Position numbers and translations under genes: made by a program
Part shown: piece after piece, positions 7,140 through 14,395 of the stretch
Position numbering within the stretch: the stretch's first letter is position 1
Layout: each line of letters starts with the position of its first letter
DNA from: Bacteroidales bacterium
GTDB lineage: Bacteria > Bacteroidota > Bacteroidia > Bacteroidales > UBA3824
Reading direction: 5' to 3'
Length of the DNA stretch: 23,650 nucleotides
Assembly (NCBI GenBank): GCA_016287995.1
Contig: JAEEXW010000005.1
Span: 1 to 23,650, forward strand
Notes under the pieces: model-generated
What the model was told of the DNA's origin: nothing
Databases searched by the model: none
The model's input: only the letters and a program-made list of their open reading frames with translations

Positions 7140-8022
7140 AGCATTTCATTGTAAAATTCAGACTTCCGACATTGAAATAACCTGCAAAAGGCCGCACCTT
7201 CGCCGTAATTTTCTGTGTACGTCCGTTCTGATTCAGTGTATAACTCGAAGACGACAGTTCCGCAATCTTCACGCCTTTGACATTTTGCAGACTGTCAATC
7301 AGTGCCATGTTGGAATATTCTCCGTTGAACGGCAAACCTTTTATATAGTTTTTAACAGCCTTTTCACAGTCCCGTTTTACGTCTGCGGCGGTATACATTG
7401 CATCATACCAGACGGTAACGCTGCAATTAAACCTGTCTCCGTCAGCGGTTATTATTTTGGCTCTGACACCTGCGTATTTTATCCGCGAAAAATAACTTTC
7501 AAACGCCTCTTTTTGCGCCGGAGTCAGCGGTTTGAGGTTTTTCTCTGAATCTTCCGTCGCTATTTTTATCTGCAAATAATTTGCTCTGTTGTCGTCGATG
7601 GCAACCGCGTGTTTTATGATCTGCGCATTGTCCAGAGCCGCCGTGCTCAGGCTTTCGTCTATTGTGTACTCGCCCGAATTGTCATCAAAAACAACCTTGT
7701 CCCTTTCTGATTCCGGCAAATAAGGCATATAGACAAATTCTTTCATCTTTTTGACATACCACAACAGCGAACCCGGCACTTTTGTTGAAATTTCATCCTC
7801 AATCTCCTTTCTGATTTCGTCCATAAGACGCTCAATCACGTAACCGCAAAACGCCACGATATAAAGCAAAACGTTTTCAAGGCTCGCTTTGGAATAAAAC
7901 GCCGCAAACTCCGGCGGCTTGTTGTCAGAGCCGAGTTCCCAGCCGTAAAGCGTTTTGAGTGCGGCGGACTCCATCCACCGCCGCTCCATATCTTTTTTTA
8001 TTTCGTCTACCGTTCTTGCCAT
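7132..8022 (-). CDS. baseplate J-like protein
   Basis: This 296-residue protein fits the baseplate J family (P2 gpJ, Mu gp47) by length, position and pattern. It starts with a helical region rich in charged residues, has PGSLLWYVKKMKEFVY near residue 82, a beta region in the middle, and a C-terminal part with VWYDAMYTAADVKRDCEKA and a GEYSNMALIDSLQNVKGV segment. The last resembles the xxALxxAIxxVxGV end of J proteins. It would form the wedge of the contractile baseplate. It starts 3 bases after the preceding stop and overlaps the next gene by 8 bases. Confidence 0.7.
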   Translation of the reverse strand: MARTVDEIKKDMERRWMESAALKTLYGWELGSDNKPPEFAAFYSKASLENVLLYIVAFCGYVIERLMDEIRKEIEDEISTKVPGSLLWYVKKMKEFVYMPYLPESERDKVVFDDNSGEYTIDESLSTAALDNAQIIKHAVAIDDNRANYLQIKIATEDSEKNLKPLTPAQKEAFESYFSRIKYAGVRAKIITADGDRFNCSVTVWYDAMYTAADVKRDCEKAVKNYIKGLPFNGEYSNMALIDSLQNVKGVKIAELSSSSYTLNQNGRTQKITAKVRPFAGYFNVGSLNFTMKCYE

Positions 8023-8025
8023 TTT

Positions 8026-8310
8026 TTATGATACTATAAAGTCTATTTCAATGCCCATAAAGTTGATACCGCCCGGTATATCAACCGTCTCGCTGAGTGC
8101 GGTTGCAGGTTGCAGGGCGTTGACACTGTAATACTGTGTCATTTGGCGGTTTTTCTGTGTCTCGTCAAAGATTATGACCTCGCCGGCTCCAAGGTCGTCC
8201 GTCAGAGACCTGCCGTTCAAGACTGCAAGGTCAAAGGCTTTTTGAGCGTCGCCAAGATGCTGCAAGGCAACGTCAAAAAGGCTCTGTTTATATGTAGAAA
8301 CCGCTTCCAT
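8026..8310 (-). CDS. small baseplate/tail protein, LysM-like
   Basis: The ATG at 8310 (MEAVSTYKQSLFDVALQHLG) is chosen over a TTG five codons upstream. It lies 4 bases after the stop of the wedge gene and gives 94 residues. The segment DVALQHLGDAQKAFDLAVLNGRS...LGAGEVIIF has the pattern of a LysM fold (repetitive helix pair, Asn-Gly turn, LxxGxxIxI strand), as in P2 gpX-type and other LysM-bearing baseplate or hub proteins. This assignment is by pattern and position only. Confidence 0.5.
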   Translation of the reverse strand: MEAVSTYKQSLFDVALQHLGDAQKAFDLAVLNGRSLTDDLGAGEVIIFDETQKNRQMTQYYSVNALQPATALSETVDIPGGINFMGIEIDFIVS

Positions 8311-8314
8311 GTTC

Positions 8315-8590
8315 TTAAAGTTCAATACTAAGTTTTCCGCCCTTAATGACGACGGCGGCGTTTATACCGTCGAAGGTCAAAGCCACTGACACTTCGCGGA
8401 TGATTTCGCGCTCCGAGTTTTGCGACTTTACCAAGTGTCTTAACCCCGCGCCCATTTGCGGAAACTCTTTCCACTCGCCTTTTTCTGAATTGACAATCAG
8501 AGCGGCGTTTTGCTCCGAGGTTTCGCCGAGTTTCAACGCGCCGTTTTCTGTCTGTAAGTCAAAATTTTCGTCAAGTTCAATTCCCTTCAT
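8315..8590 (-). CDS. gpW/gp25-like baseplate wedge protein
   Basis: The ATG at 8590 (MKGIELDENFDL) gives 91 residues. A longer version from 8677 lies wholly inside the upstream gene and is unlikely. The sequence QNAALIVNSEKGEWKEFPQMGAGL is typical of the gpW/gp25 family (P2 gpW, Mu gp46, T4 gp25), including the glycine-rich FPxxGxGL turn. The protein would sit in the baseplate wedge and nucleate the sheath. Its start overlaps the end of the spike-type gene by 14 bases. Confidence 0.75.
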   Translation of the reverse strand: MKGIELDENFDLQTENGALKLGETSEQNAALIVNSEKGEWKEFPQMGAGLRHLVKSQNSEREIIREVSVALTFDGINAAVVIKGGKLSIEL

Positions 8591-9086
8591 AGTCCGCAAG
8601 TGTTTTAAAGTTTTCTTTGTCTTTGTCGGTCGGCAAAAGTGCAATAATGGTTTGTTGCAATGCCGCACCAGAATCAAAAGTTTGTGTGTTTGGTGTACCG
8701 TTTTTAATCGCGTTAATTATACAGTCGATACGTGCCGACATCTTGTCCAACTGCGTTTTGAAGTCGTTAATCTTAATTATTGGGGCTTTGATTTCAACGC
8801 TTTCTACTTCGCTTATGCTTACAATCAAAACGTCCCGCAAATCCGCTGTCGCAACGCCGCAGACATAACTTCCGACTTTCGGAAACGCCGTTATATGATT
8901 GAAAGTCTCCTGCATTACAACCGCACCCAAACGGCAGTCCGACAAAACCAAATCATCGTCCAAAACAACATCACAGGTAAGTTTTTTTTTGTTGACCGAC
9001 TGTACAACGCCGCAAATAAAGCCGTCGTTGCCGTAATGCGCAACCACCGTTTCTATAAGCCTTATAAGATTGTCTTCCGCTGCCAT
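8577..9086 (-). CDS. baseplate spike/gpV-like assembly protein
   Basis: This 169-residue protein is in the gpV / Mu gp45 slot, between the tail hub and the gpW-like wedge. Residues 20-100 form a beta-rich segment (GFICGVVQSVNKKKLTCDVVL...GAVVMQETFNHITAFPKVGSYVCGV) consistent with an OB-fold. The C-terminal part has a region with hydrophobic spacing (VEIKAPIIKINDFKTQLDKM) that could make a short spike or helix. Its ATG lies in a tract of 7-bp repeats. It probably pierces the outer membrane at the tail tip; no metal-binding tip motif is visible. Confidence 0.55.
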   Translation of the reverse strand: MAAEDNLIRLIETVVAHYGNDGFICGVVQSVNKKKLTCDVVLDDDLVLSDCRLGAVVMQETFNHITAFPKVGSYVCGVATADLRDVLIVSISEVESVEIKAPIIKINDFKTQLDKMSARIDCIINAIKNGTPNTQTFDSGAALQQTIIALLPTDKDKENFKTLADYEGN

Positions 9087-9115
9087 TGTGAATTGTCAAT
9101 TATCAATTATCAATT
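9084..9115 (-). repeat. heptamer repeat tract between hub and spike genes
   Basis: On the minus strand this reads as AATTGAT/AATTGAC-type 7-base units. It supplies the last codons and stop of the hub gene (KIDN-stop) and leads directly into the ATG of the spike-type gene. Confidence 0.75.
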
Positions 9116-10119
9116 TTATAACTCAGTTCGTTTTCCCGTCTGAAACCCGACGGAGAAAACTTTACTTTCACCTTTTTAATAAGGTATTCGCCCTCGCGGT
9201 CGGGGTTTTCCTTGTCGATAAGTTTCAGAGAGTCGCCCGGCTTGGTTTGCGGAAAGCCAAATCCCGTGATTGAACCTTCGTAACCGTCAAAACTCTTTTT
9301 GTCAAGTTCTGTCTGGATGCGCTTTTTGAGTTCCGCCTCGGAGGTTACGTCAGACCCGAAATTCATTGTGCGCTTTTCTGCGTCTGCCTCTTTGCTGCCG
9401 ACAACCGCCGTCAGGGGTTTGCCTTTTTTCTGCTTGGCTTTGCCGGTGATTTGAAGTTTACGGTCTTCCTTTCTGACAAATTTTAGGTTGCATGCCGCGA
9501 TGTTCGGCGCAAGGCGTTTGTCCCTCAACTCCTTCAACAATGTGCCGTTTCTTGTGCCGAACACGTAGGTATGACAAGTAAATCCTTTAAAGTCAAAAGG
9601 CCAGAAACACGAAATCTTTTTGTTTTCCTCGTCCAACTTGGCGCAGAACCCGACTTCTTCCTTTATCTTTTTGACTACGGTGTAGGGCGTAACGTCTTTT
9701 ATTATGTAGCCGCCCGAAAAAGTAAAGTCGGGACATTCCACCGCGTAACCGGGAAACAAGTCTTTTAACAGGTCTTTCAAAGATACGCTCTTGTAACTTT
9801 TGGTGATGTGCGCCGCCTTTTTGAATGTGTACCAAGCGTCATCACATTCCAAGACTAACGGTGTAGAGTCGCCGATGTGCGAAACATAGCCTGTAAATTC
9901 GGTTTTGAGGTCGCCGTTGTAGCCAATTTTCAGTTCAACTCTGTCGCCAGTATGGATAAGGTCCAACAGTGCTTTGCCGTCTTTTGTCGTAAGGCGTTTC
10001 GGAAGAGTGATTTTTGCCGTGCCGCCTATGGTGTCAACGCTTGACTCAAATTCTGCTTCCGTAATGCCTTTGAAATTTATTTTGCCGATTTTTAACTCTG
10101 CCTTTGCCACGTAATACAT
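9103..10119 (-). CDS. tail hub protein, gpD / Mu gp44-like
   Basis: This 338-residue protein fits the late-control-D / gp27-like hub family. It has a beta-rich N-terminal half (GGTAKITLPKRL, DRVELKIGYNGDLKTEFTGYVSHIG), then SVSLKDLLKDLFPGY, TPYTVVKKIKEEVGF, and a later region ending GFGFPQTKPGDSLKLIDKE and GEYLIKKVKVKFSP. The pattern of a GYxG strand, a small helical insert and a final IxxVxxxFSxxGFxxxxxL segment is characteristic. The hub joins tube to spike. Its last residues are coded by a heptamer repeat tract. Confidence 0.7.
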   Translation of the reverse strand: MYYVAKAELKIGKINFKGITEAEFESSVDTIGGTAKITLPKRLTTKDGKALLDLIHTGDRVELKIGYNGDLKTEFTGYVSHIGDSTPLVLECDDAWYTFKKAAHITKSYKSVSLKDLLKDLFPGYAVECPDFTFSGGYIIKDVTPYTVVKKIKEEVGFCAKLDEENKKISCFWPFDFKGFTCHTYVFGTRNGTLLKELRDKRLAPNIAACNLKFVRKEDRKLQITGKAKQKKGKPLTAVVGSKEADAEKRTMNFGSDVTSEAELKKRIQTELDKKSFDGYEGSITGFGFPQTKPGDSLKLIDKENPDREGEYLIKKVKVKFSPSGFRRENELSYKIDN

Positions 10120-10173
10120 TTTTTGATATATTTACACCGTTTTTAATAACCTTTTAAATACCGTTTAAACACC

Positions 10174-10527
10174 ATGAAAAAGTTTCTGTTATCATTCTTA
10201 ATGGCGTTAATATGCTACGCCGCCGCAGCCCAAACCGTAGACATCGGCAAGTTTACCATCGACAAGAATACTTGTACGATTACCCGCAAGTCTGACGGCA
10301 AGACATTCCCCCTGCATGGCAGAGTAGAGATTGTTGACCATAACCCCGATTTGAGAGTGGAAATCGTTGACCACAATCCCGATATTTATGTGATGGAACA
10401 CCATCCAAGCGATTGCGGTGAATACGAACTGGTAGACCATAATCCTGATTTGCGGGTAGAACTGGTAGACCATAATCCCGATTTAACTGTTGAAGTTAGA
10501 GATTTTCATCCGCACATCAACCGTTAA
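10174..10527 (+). CDS. secreted 11-residue-repeat protein, phage moron
   Basis: This 117-residue protein faces the opposite way to all genes around it in the leftward arm. It has a Sec signal peptide (1-19 or 20, ending YAAAAQ), a short domain (20-49), and then six 11-residue repeats (50-115) of the form RVEIVDHNPDL. The third repeat is diverged and includes SDCGE with Cys81. The regular beta-type pattern suggests a small solenoid or sheet; the repeated His/Asp could bind metal (inference). I recall bacterial proteins with similar VDSFPD-type 11-residue repeats and a CGEW motif, but could not check this. Orientation, signal peptide and site fit a lysogenic-conversion gene. Its stop overlaps the stop of the converging gene at a shared TTAA. 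Confidence 0.7.
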   Translation: MKKFLLSFLMALICYAAAAQTVDIGKFTIDKNTCTITRKSDGKTFPLHGRVEIVDHNPDLRVEIVDHNPDIYVMEHHPSDCGEYELVDHNPDLRVELVDHNPDLTVEVRDFHPHINR

Positions 10528-11234
10528 TTGATGTCAAACTCCGGCGGCTGTATACTTTTGGCTGTCAGTTGATATTTTACCGTGTCGGGATAATCATCTA
10601 CAACAGCCAAGTTTTTTACGTTTTCAAAGTACAACGCCGTAATTCCTAAATCCAGCATCGGCTGACATTCCAAGACTTCAAAAATACCGGCGGTTTCAAA
10701 CATCTGCCTGAATGTTTGAACCTTTGCCGTCGGGTATTGGTGATTGTCTAAGTCAATCAATAGTCCGTCCATTACTATTGTCCACGGCTCCATTCCGAAA
10801 TCTTCAATCACCGTGTTATCGCTGCCTGCTATTGCCGTGGCAGTGATTTTTTTATTACGGTCAAATTTCAACATCGGACTTGCCGCAAAAACGCCGTTTT
10901 CTCCGTCTGTCAAAAGCGAGTTTTTGAACTCGTAAACTTTACCGTCGTTTGCGGATTTCAGTTTGAGGTTGGCAAAGGTGAAGTCGTTGGCGTAGACCAT
11001 AACTTCAACCCTGCCGTTGAAACTTTTTCCAAATTTTTGCTGCAACAAGTTTTTACTCTGACTGACCGCCAAAAGTCCTTTATCAATCTGCGTATGAACC
11101 ACCGCCGCCGCAAGGTTCTGCACCGCCGTTTCTGTGTTGTGGCGGACAACCTTGTTTGAAAAGCCCTCGGCAGAAACTTTTGCAACGTATCCGAAGGCTT
11201 TTTTGTAACGCTCGTTTAAATCAATTGTAATCAT
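10524..11234 (-). CDS. DUF6046-like phage tail protein
   Basis: The ATG at 11234 (MITIDLNERYKKAFG) is preferred to a TTG two codons upstream; it gives 236 residues. The sequence has two parts. The N-terminal region holds VRHNTETAVQNLAAAVVHTQIDKGL. The beta-rich C-terminal half holds GMEPWTIVMDGLLIDLDNHQYP, FRQMFETAGIFEVLECQPMLDLGITALYFENVKNL. The WxIxxxGxLxD and PxLxxxGIxxLYF patterns resemble Bacteroidetes phage proteins of the DUF6046 group and related tail-terminal adaptors. It lies between the chaperone and the hub, where Mu-like phages encode the tape measure and DNA circularisation protein (gpN). It may form part of the tube-hub junction. Confidence 0.55.
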   Translation of the reverse strand: MITIDLNERYKKAFGYVAKVSAEGFSNKVVRHNTETAVQNLAAAVVHTQIDKGLLAVSQSKNLLQQKFGKSFNGRVEVMVYANDFTFANLKLKSANDGKVYEFKNSLLTDGENGVFAASPMLKFDRNKKITATAIAGSDNTVIEDFGMEPWTIVMDGLLIDLDNHQYPTAKVQTFRQMFETAGIFEVLECQPMLDLGITALYFENVKNLAVVDDYPDTVKYQLTAKSIQPPEFDIN

Positions 11235-11249
11235 TCTCAACAGTCAATT

Positions 11250-11464
11250 TTAATTGTCCATCGTCTGCGGCTGTTTTGCGCCCAACAGACCTTTGTCGGC
11301 AAGCCATTCTATTTGTCTGAATTTCTCCACCCATACGCCGTCCGGAAGATTCTCCGGAAACGGTATATGAAAGTAAAGCGACATCAAGGCGTTGCCTTTG
11401 CGGATTTCGTCTGTCAGAGTAGGAAACTCCCCGCCGTCAATTTTCGGGCAGGAGTTTAGCAGTT
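11250..11464 (-). CDS. -1 frameshift extension of the tail assembly chaperone
   Basis: There is an open frame without a usable early ATG. It lies -1 to the chaperone gene, overlaps its end, and stops at 11250. Read from the AAAAAAC slip site it adds 70 residues beginning LLNSCPKIDGGEFPTLTDE and containing ALMSLYFHIPFPENLPDG and FRQIEWLADKGLL. Together with 111 residues of the first frame, this makes a 181-residue fusion, the analogue of lambda gpGT. Tail assembly chaperones with such a long form are common in contractile and siphovirus phages; the long form binds the tape measure. The first in-frame ATG is 26 codons in, so independent translation would give only about 44 residues. Confidence 0.7.
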
Positions 11465-11468
11465 TTTT
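11424..11468 (-). promoter_or_regulatory. -1 programmed ribosomal frameshift signal
   Basis: The minus strand carries A_AAA_AAC (11468-11462) in the right phase of the chaperone frame (ATA AAA AAC). Four bases later comes a stem AAACTCC (11457-11451) with GGAGTTT (11430-11424), with extra inner CCG/CGG pairing. The zero-frame stop TAA lies just after the slip site (11458-11456). Slip heptamer, short spacer and stem-loop together form a classical -1 signal. Confidence 0.75.
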
Positions 11469-11794
11469 ATGATTGCGGTTCTGACTACGAGCAACTTACT
11501 CAGCGCGTCGATTGCGCCCGCAAACAGACCGTCGTCCGCTTTTACCGCCTCTTTGTTGGTCAGGACACAGGCGTTGACAAGGATTTCTTTTGCCTTGTCA
11601 GGCGACTTGTCGAGCCATTTTTCAAACTCTCCCTGTGTCTTGCGGTCGGGAACACGGACAAGAACGTCCAAAAATTCCTCTGCGTTTTCGTCTTTGGGGA
11701 GGCTTGCGATTTTTACCTTGTCCTCGCCGTAGCGGTCTTTTGCCGCTTTTATGATTTCCGGCGTAATGCCGTCTTTTAATTCTGTCTTTTCCAT
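11456..11794 (-). CDS. tail assembly chaperone, short form (gpG-like)
   Basis: The ATG at 11794 (MEKTELKDGITPEI) gives 112 residues. An upstream in-frame extension to 11923 runs through a heptamer repeat and the end of the tube gene and is not believed. The protein is small, acidic and helical (AAKDRYGEDKVKIASL, EEFLDVLVRVPDRKTQGEFEKWL, AKEILVNACVL). It lies directly after the tail tube gene, the standard place for the tail assembly chaperone (lambda gpG, Mu gp41). Its end carries a -1 frameshift signal that yields a longer form. Unusually, no tape measure gene follows; that gene is on the other arm at 21558. Confidence 0.7.
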   Translation of the reverse strand: MEKTELKDGITPEIIKAAKDRYGEDKVKIASLPKDENAEEFLDVLVRVPDRKTQGEFEKWLDKSPDKAKEILVNACVLTNKEAVKADDGLFAGAIDALSKLLVVRTAIIKNC

Positions 11795-11799
11795 CTTAT

Positions 11800-11833
11800 T
11801 AATTGTGAATTGTGAATTGTGAATTTTCAATTT
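11800..11833 (-). repeat. heptamer repeat tract between tube and chaperone genes
   Basis: Three successive perfect AATTGTG units (read on the plus strand) are followed by AATTTTCAATT. The tract touches the stop of the tube gene (11832) and ends six bases before the chaperone ATG. Confidence 0.85.
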
Positions 11834-12248
11834 ACTTGTTAAATTCAATTCCGAGACAAAACATCTCAAACTCTTTTGTGATGTCTTCGGAGTCGGTTGA
11901 TATTTCGCGGCCTTGGTCTGCAAACTTTACCAAAAGCCTGTCTGTTATAATTTCGTTTTCCTCGTTTACGTAAGTCGCGATAATGTTGAAAGGCTTGATG
12001 TCAAGAAGCGAGCCGCCCGCCGCCTTTTCAAGTGTGTTAATACCGCTGAATCTTAATCCGAGTGTACAGGTATACTCTTTTTTGCCTACACTGTAACTGG
12101 TGGGCGTAACACTTCCAAGCGAATAGTTTGCCTTGTGGCTCTGCTTAACGCCGTAAGAAAGTTTTGTAACTTCCAAGTTGAGGTCGCCGAAAACCGAAAT
12201 CTGAGCGTCGCCCGGTCCGATTGTCTGTCCGTTTTTAATTATAATCAT
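11832..12248 (-). CDS. tail tube protein
   Basis: This 138-residue protein follows the sheath gene after two bases, the standard sheath-tube pair of contractile tails. The sequence is beta-rich with a central SVTPTSYSVGKKEYTCTLGLRFSGI and a C-terminal GREISTDSEDITKEFEMFCLGIEF. The mix of a Ser/Thr-Tyr strand, an 'E(Y/F)-C-T' strand and an FxMFCxGI end suits the tube fold of the Mu gpM / phage tail tube group. It would polymerise inside the sheath. Position and size carry the call. Confidence 0.65.
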   Translation of the reverse strand: MIIIKNGQTIGPGDAQISVFGDLNLEVTKLSYGVKQSHKANYSLGSVTPTSYSVGKKEYTCTLGLRFSGINTLEKAAGGSLLDIKPFNIIATYVNEENEIITDRLLVKFADQGREISTDSEDITKEFEMFCLGIEFNK

Positions 12249-12250
12249 GG

Positions 12251-13525
12251 TTACAAATTGGTTTTAAGGTTTATAGTTCCTTTGATTTCGTCGATGCAGC
12301 CCGTAGGCACTACAACGAAAGAGACTTCCAAAACTCGCGGAGTAATCATAAGGTTGCTGTCGGCGTTTACGGTTGTCTTTCCGGCGGTGATTAATCCGGC
12401 TGAAATCATTCTTTCAAACACTTGGTCGCCTACCGCCTCAAAATATGCTGCCGTTGCCTTGGGCAGTTTGCCGGTTTCCGGGTCTACGGTTACGGAAGAT
12501 TTTACGTAAGGCAAAAGCGCGGTTCTAAGGTCTCTGACGGCTTTATCCAATACTCTGCCGTATGAAATCATGTATTCGTTGAAATATCCGTCTTTGTCTC
12601 TTACTACGGGTGTACAGGTGTAGTCGTTATTCCAGAAAAAGCCAGAAAGTCCGGCGTAATGGATGCCGAAAACATAGCCTTTTTCGTCAAGGTTTTCCAA
12701 CTGGGAGTCCCAGTCTGAAATTTGTTTGTGGTTTGACAGACCTGCTTTGAGCCAAACGCCTTTTGCCGCGTTGGTAAGACAGCCGCCGGAGACTTCGGCG
12801 ATGTTGCCGTTTACCGGGCGGTAAGCCAAAGAGCCTAACATCGTGCCGATGTCAGCGCGGTATTTTCTGCAATCGTCGTCAGGCAGAGAATCAACGGCGG
12901 CAAAATCCTGACCTATGCAGACAGAGACTTTGAACGCCTCCAAGACAACGCCTTTGGTGATTTGCAGGTTGCGCAAGTCTGCCGCCTGTGCCGCCGTGTT
13001 TGCGTTGAAACGGTAGCCTTCCAAAATCACCTGACACGGGCGGAAGGTTTCAAATGTCCAGTCGTAAAACTCCTGTGCTTTGGGGATTGAGTTGTAAACC
13101 TCTTTGGGCAGTCCGTTTTGATACTGCACTTTGTCGGGGCTTTCAGTTCCGGCAACGGCAAGAATACGGATTTCGCCGTCAGCGTCCGCAATCATGGTTT
13201 TTGCGTGGGTGAAACTTTCGGTCATTGTGCCGGAAAACAAACGCAAATACAAGGTTCTGCCTTCGCCCGCAACGCGGTAAAATTCGCTTATGTGGCGGTA
13301 AATGCTGAATTTTGTGTCGTATTGTTCGGTGATGCCGAGGGCGGTCAAGTCCGCCATGCAGGTAAGTTTGTAAGTTTTGTTAAGTTCTACTCCGGCGATG
13401 CCTTTTGACGGATCGGCGGCGATGGCGGTTCCCGGACTAAGAAGTCCGCAAACCGCATCCTTGTCGTCGATGATTGACGCGCCGATTGCACCGCGCTTTA
13501 TATTTACACCTTTTAATGATGCCAT
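12251..13525 (-). CDS. contractile tail sheath protein, DUF2586-like
   Basis: This 424-residue protein starts MASLKGVNIKRGAIGAS and matches the Bacteroidetes sheath type usually assigned to DUF2586. Visible pieces are GLLSPGTAIAADPSKGIAG, FYRVAGEGRTLYLRLFSG, ILAVAGTESPDKVQYQNG, a middle with DLRNLQITKGVVLEAFKVSVCIGQD, GTMLGSLAYRPVNGNIAEVSGG, and a C-terminal domain with YISYGRVLDKAVRDLRTALLPYV-like helices. That last region is the conserved sheath hub with the extended arms used in contraction. Its presence shows a myovirus-type tail. It lies between capsid and tube genes. Confidence 0.8.
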   Translation of the reverse strand: MASLKGVNIKRGAIGASIIDDKDAVCGLLSPGTAIAADPSKGIAGVELNKTYKLTCMADLTALGITEQYDTKFSIYRHISEFYRVAGEGRTLYLRLFSGTMTESFTHAKTMIADADGEIRILAVAGTESPDKVQYQNGLPKEVYNSIPKAQEFYDWTFETFRPCQVILEGYRFNANTAAQAADLRNLQITKGVVLEAFKVSVCIGQDFAAVDSLPDDDCRKYRADIGTMLGSLAYRPVNGNIAEVSGGCLTNAAKGVWLKAGLSNHKQISDWDSQLENLDEKGYVFGIHYAGLSGFFWNNDYTCTPVVRDKDGYFNEYMISYGRVLDKAVRDLRTALLPYVKSSVTVDPETGKLPKATAAYFEAVGDQVFERMISAGLITAGKTTVNADSNLMITPRVLEVSFVVVPTGCIDEIKGTINLKTNL

Positions 13526-13530
13526 AATTT

Positions 13531-13560
13531 TTCTGTGTTTTTTGTGTTTTCTGTTGTTCT
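13531..13560 (-). repeat. ACACAGAAA-type repeat before the sheath gene
   Basis: On the minus strand the gap before the sheath ATG reads ACAACAGAAAACAC followed by AAAAAACACAGAA. This is a short tandem of CACAGAAA-like units seen in intergenic DNA of many bacteria. It differs from the AATTGAC heptamers elsewhere in the phage. Confidence 0.55.
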
Positions 13561-13567
13561 AATAATC

Positions 13568-14341
13568 TTAGTCGCCCGTTTCCTGCGGTTCGTTCTCAGG
13601 ACACCAGCAGCCGAAACGCGCCGAAGCCGAAAGCACCGTGCCGTAAAAAGTCGGATCGTTTTCGCTGGCAAACGTCTCAACCGGTGAAAGCGCGTATATG
13701 TAGTCGCGTTTGTGCCATGCAACGGCGGTCGCCTTGGTCTGTCCGAGGGTGGAGCGTTTCATAATGTTAAGACCGAAAATCTGTCCGATAACGCCTGTCT
13801 CTGCGTTTGCCACGCTCAAAAATGCGTTTGTCTGGTTGTCAGTGAGTTTTTTAAGCAACGCCGAATATGACTCCGCACTCAAAAGGACGTATCTGTCTGT
13901 TTCGGGATAGTCGCCCATGTCAAACTGTTTTGCAATAGAGCGCAAATCCGCCAAAATGTCCGTACCGTTCCACTCGCCTTTTTTCAAAAGTTCTTGAAGT
14001 GCGGATTCCGCAATTTTTGTGTTTAGCGAATCGGCAATTTTCTTGGTTATCACCTGACGTTTGTCATAACTGAGTTCTACGTCTTCCGGATTGAAAATCC
14101 TTACCGGGTCGGTGGTGTAGTGGTGCATAACGATAACTCTCTCCGTATCGTCTGACTTGGTAACAGTGCCGGGCAATACCTTGCGGTCTACCTCCGTGTT
14201 AACGCTACCGTATTCTACGGGAATGTGTATCTTGCTGTTGTCTGCAAAAACCGAATAGTCTGTGCCTTTGGTTACAAAACTGTTGTCGGGCAAAAGAAGT
14301 GTTTGAATGTCGCTTGCCCAGATTTCTTTGTTTAATGCCAT
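13568..14341 (-). CDS. major capsid protein
   Basis: This 257-residue protein follows the protease/scaffold gene, where the capsid protein is expected. The sequence looks like an HK97-fold coat protein of the P22-like or small Bacteroidetes type: KIHIPVEYGSVNTEVDRKVLPG early on, a long helix (YDKRQVITKKIADSLNTKIAESALQELL), VLLSAESYSALLKKL, and a C-terminal IFGLNIMKRSTLGQTKATAVAWHKRDYIYALSP, where a P-domain strand and the 'avafhk.A' type segment are typical. At 257 residues it is at the short end for this fold. It ends in a Cys/Glu-rich tail (FGCWCPENEP). Confidence 0.7.
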   Translation of the reverse strand: MALNKEIWASDIQTLLLPDNSFVTKGTDYSVFADNSKIHIPVEYGSVNTEVDRKVLPGTVTKSDDTERVIVMHHYTTDPVRIFNPEDVELSYDKRQVITKKIADSLNTKIAESALQELLKKGEWNGTDILADLRSIAKQFDMGDYPETDRYVLLSAESYSALLKKLTDNQTNAFLSVANAETGVIGQIFGLNIMKRSTLGQTKATAVAWHKRDYIYALSPVETFASENDPTFYGTVLSASARFGCWCPENEPQETGD

Positions 14342-14368
14342 GTTTTTATCAAATTTTAAATTTCAAAT

Positions 14369-14395
14369 TAATTGTCCATTGTAAATTGTCAATTA
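14369..14395 (-). repeat. heptamer repeat tract between protease/scaffold and capsid genes
   Basis: The gap reads (minus strand) AATTGACAATTTAC followed by AATGGACAATT, that is 7-base units of the AATTGAC family. They lie just after the protease stop and before an AT-only stretch (14350-14369) that leads to the capsid ATG. Confidence 0.7.

Noticed and set aside
6964..7548. 194-codon plus-strand open frame over J and gpI-position genes
   Set aside because: Antisense shadow of two coding genes, with low-plausibility Cys/Phe/Arg-rich sequence.
8346..9143. 265-codon plus-strand open frame across wedge, spike and hub genes
   Set aside because: Antisense to three overlapping, well-placed tail genes on the minus strand; composition rich in Cys/Phe as typical of antisense frames.
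11795..11923. Longer chaperone start at 11923
   Set aside because: It would overlap the tube gene and read through the heptamer tract; the ATG at 11794 begins a typical chaperone sequence.
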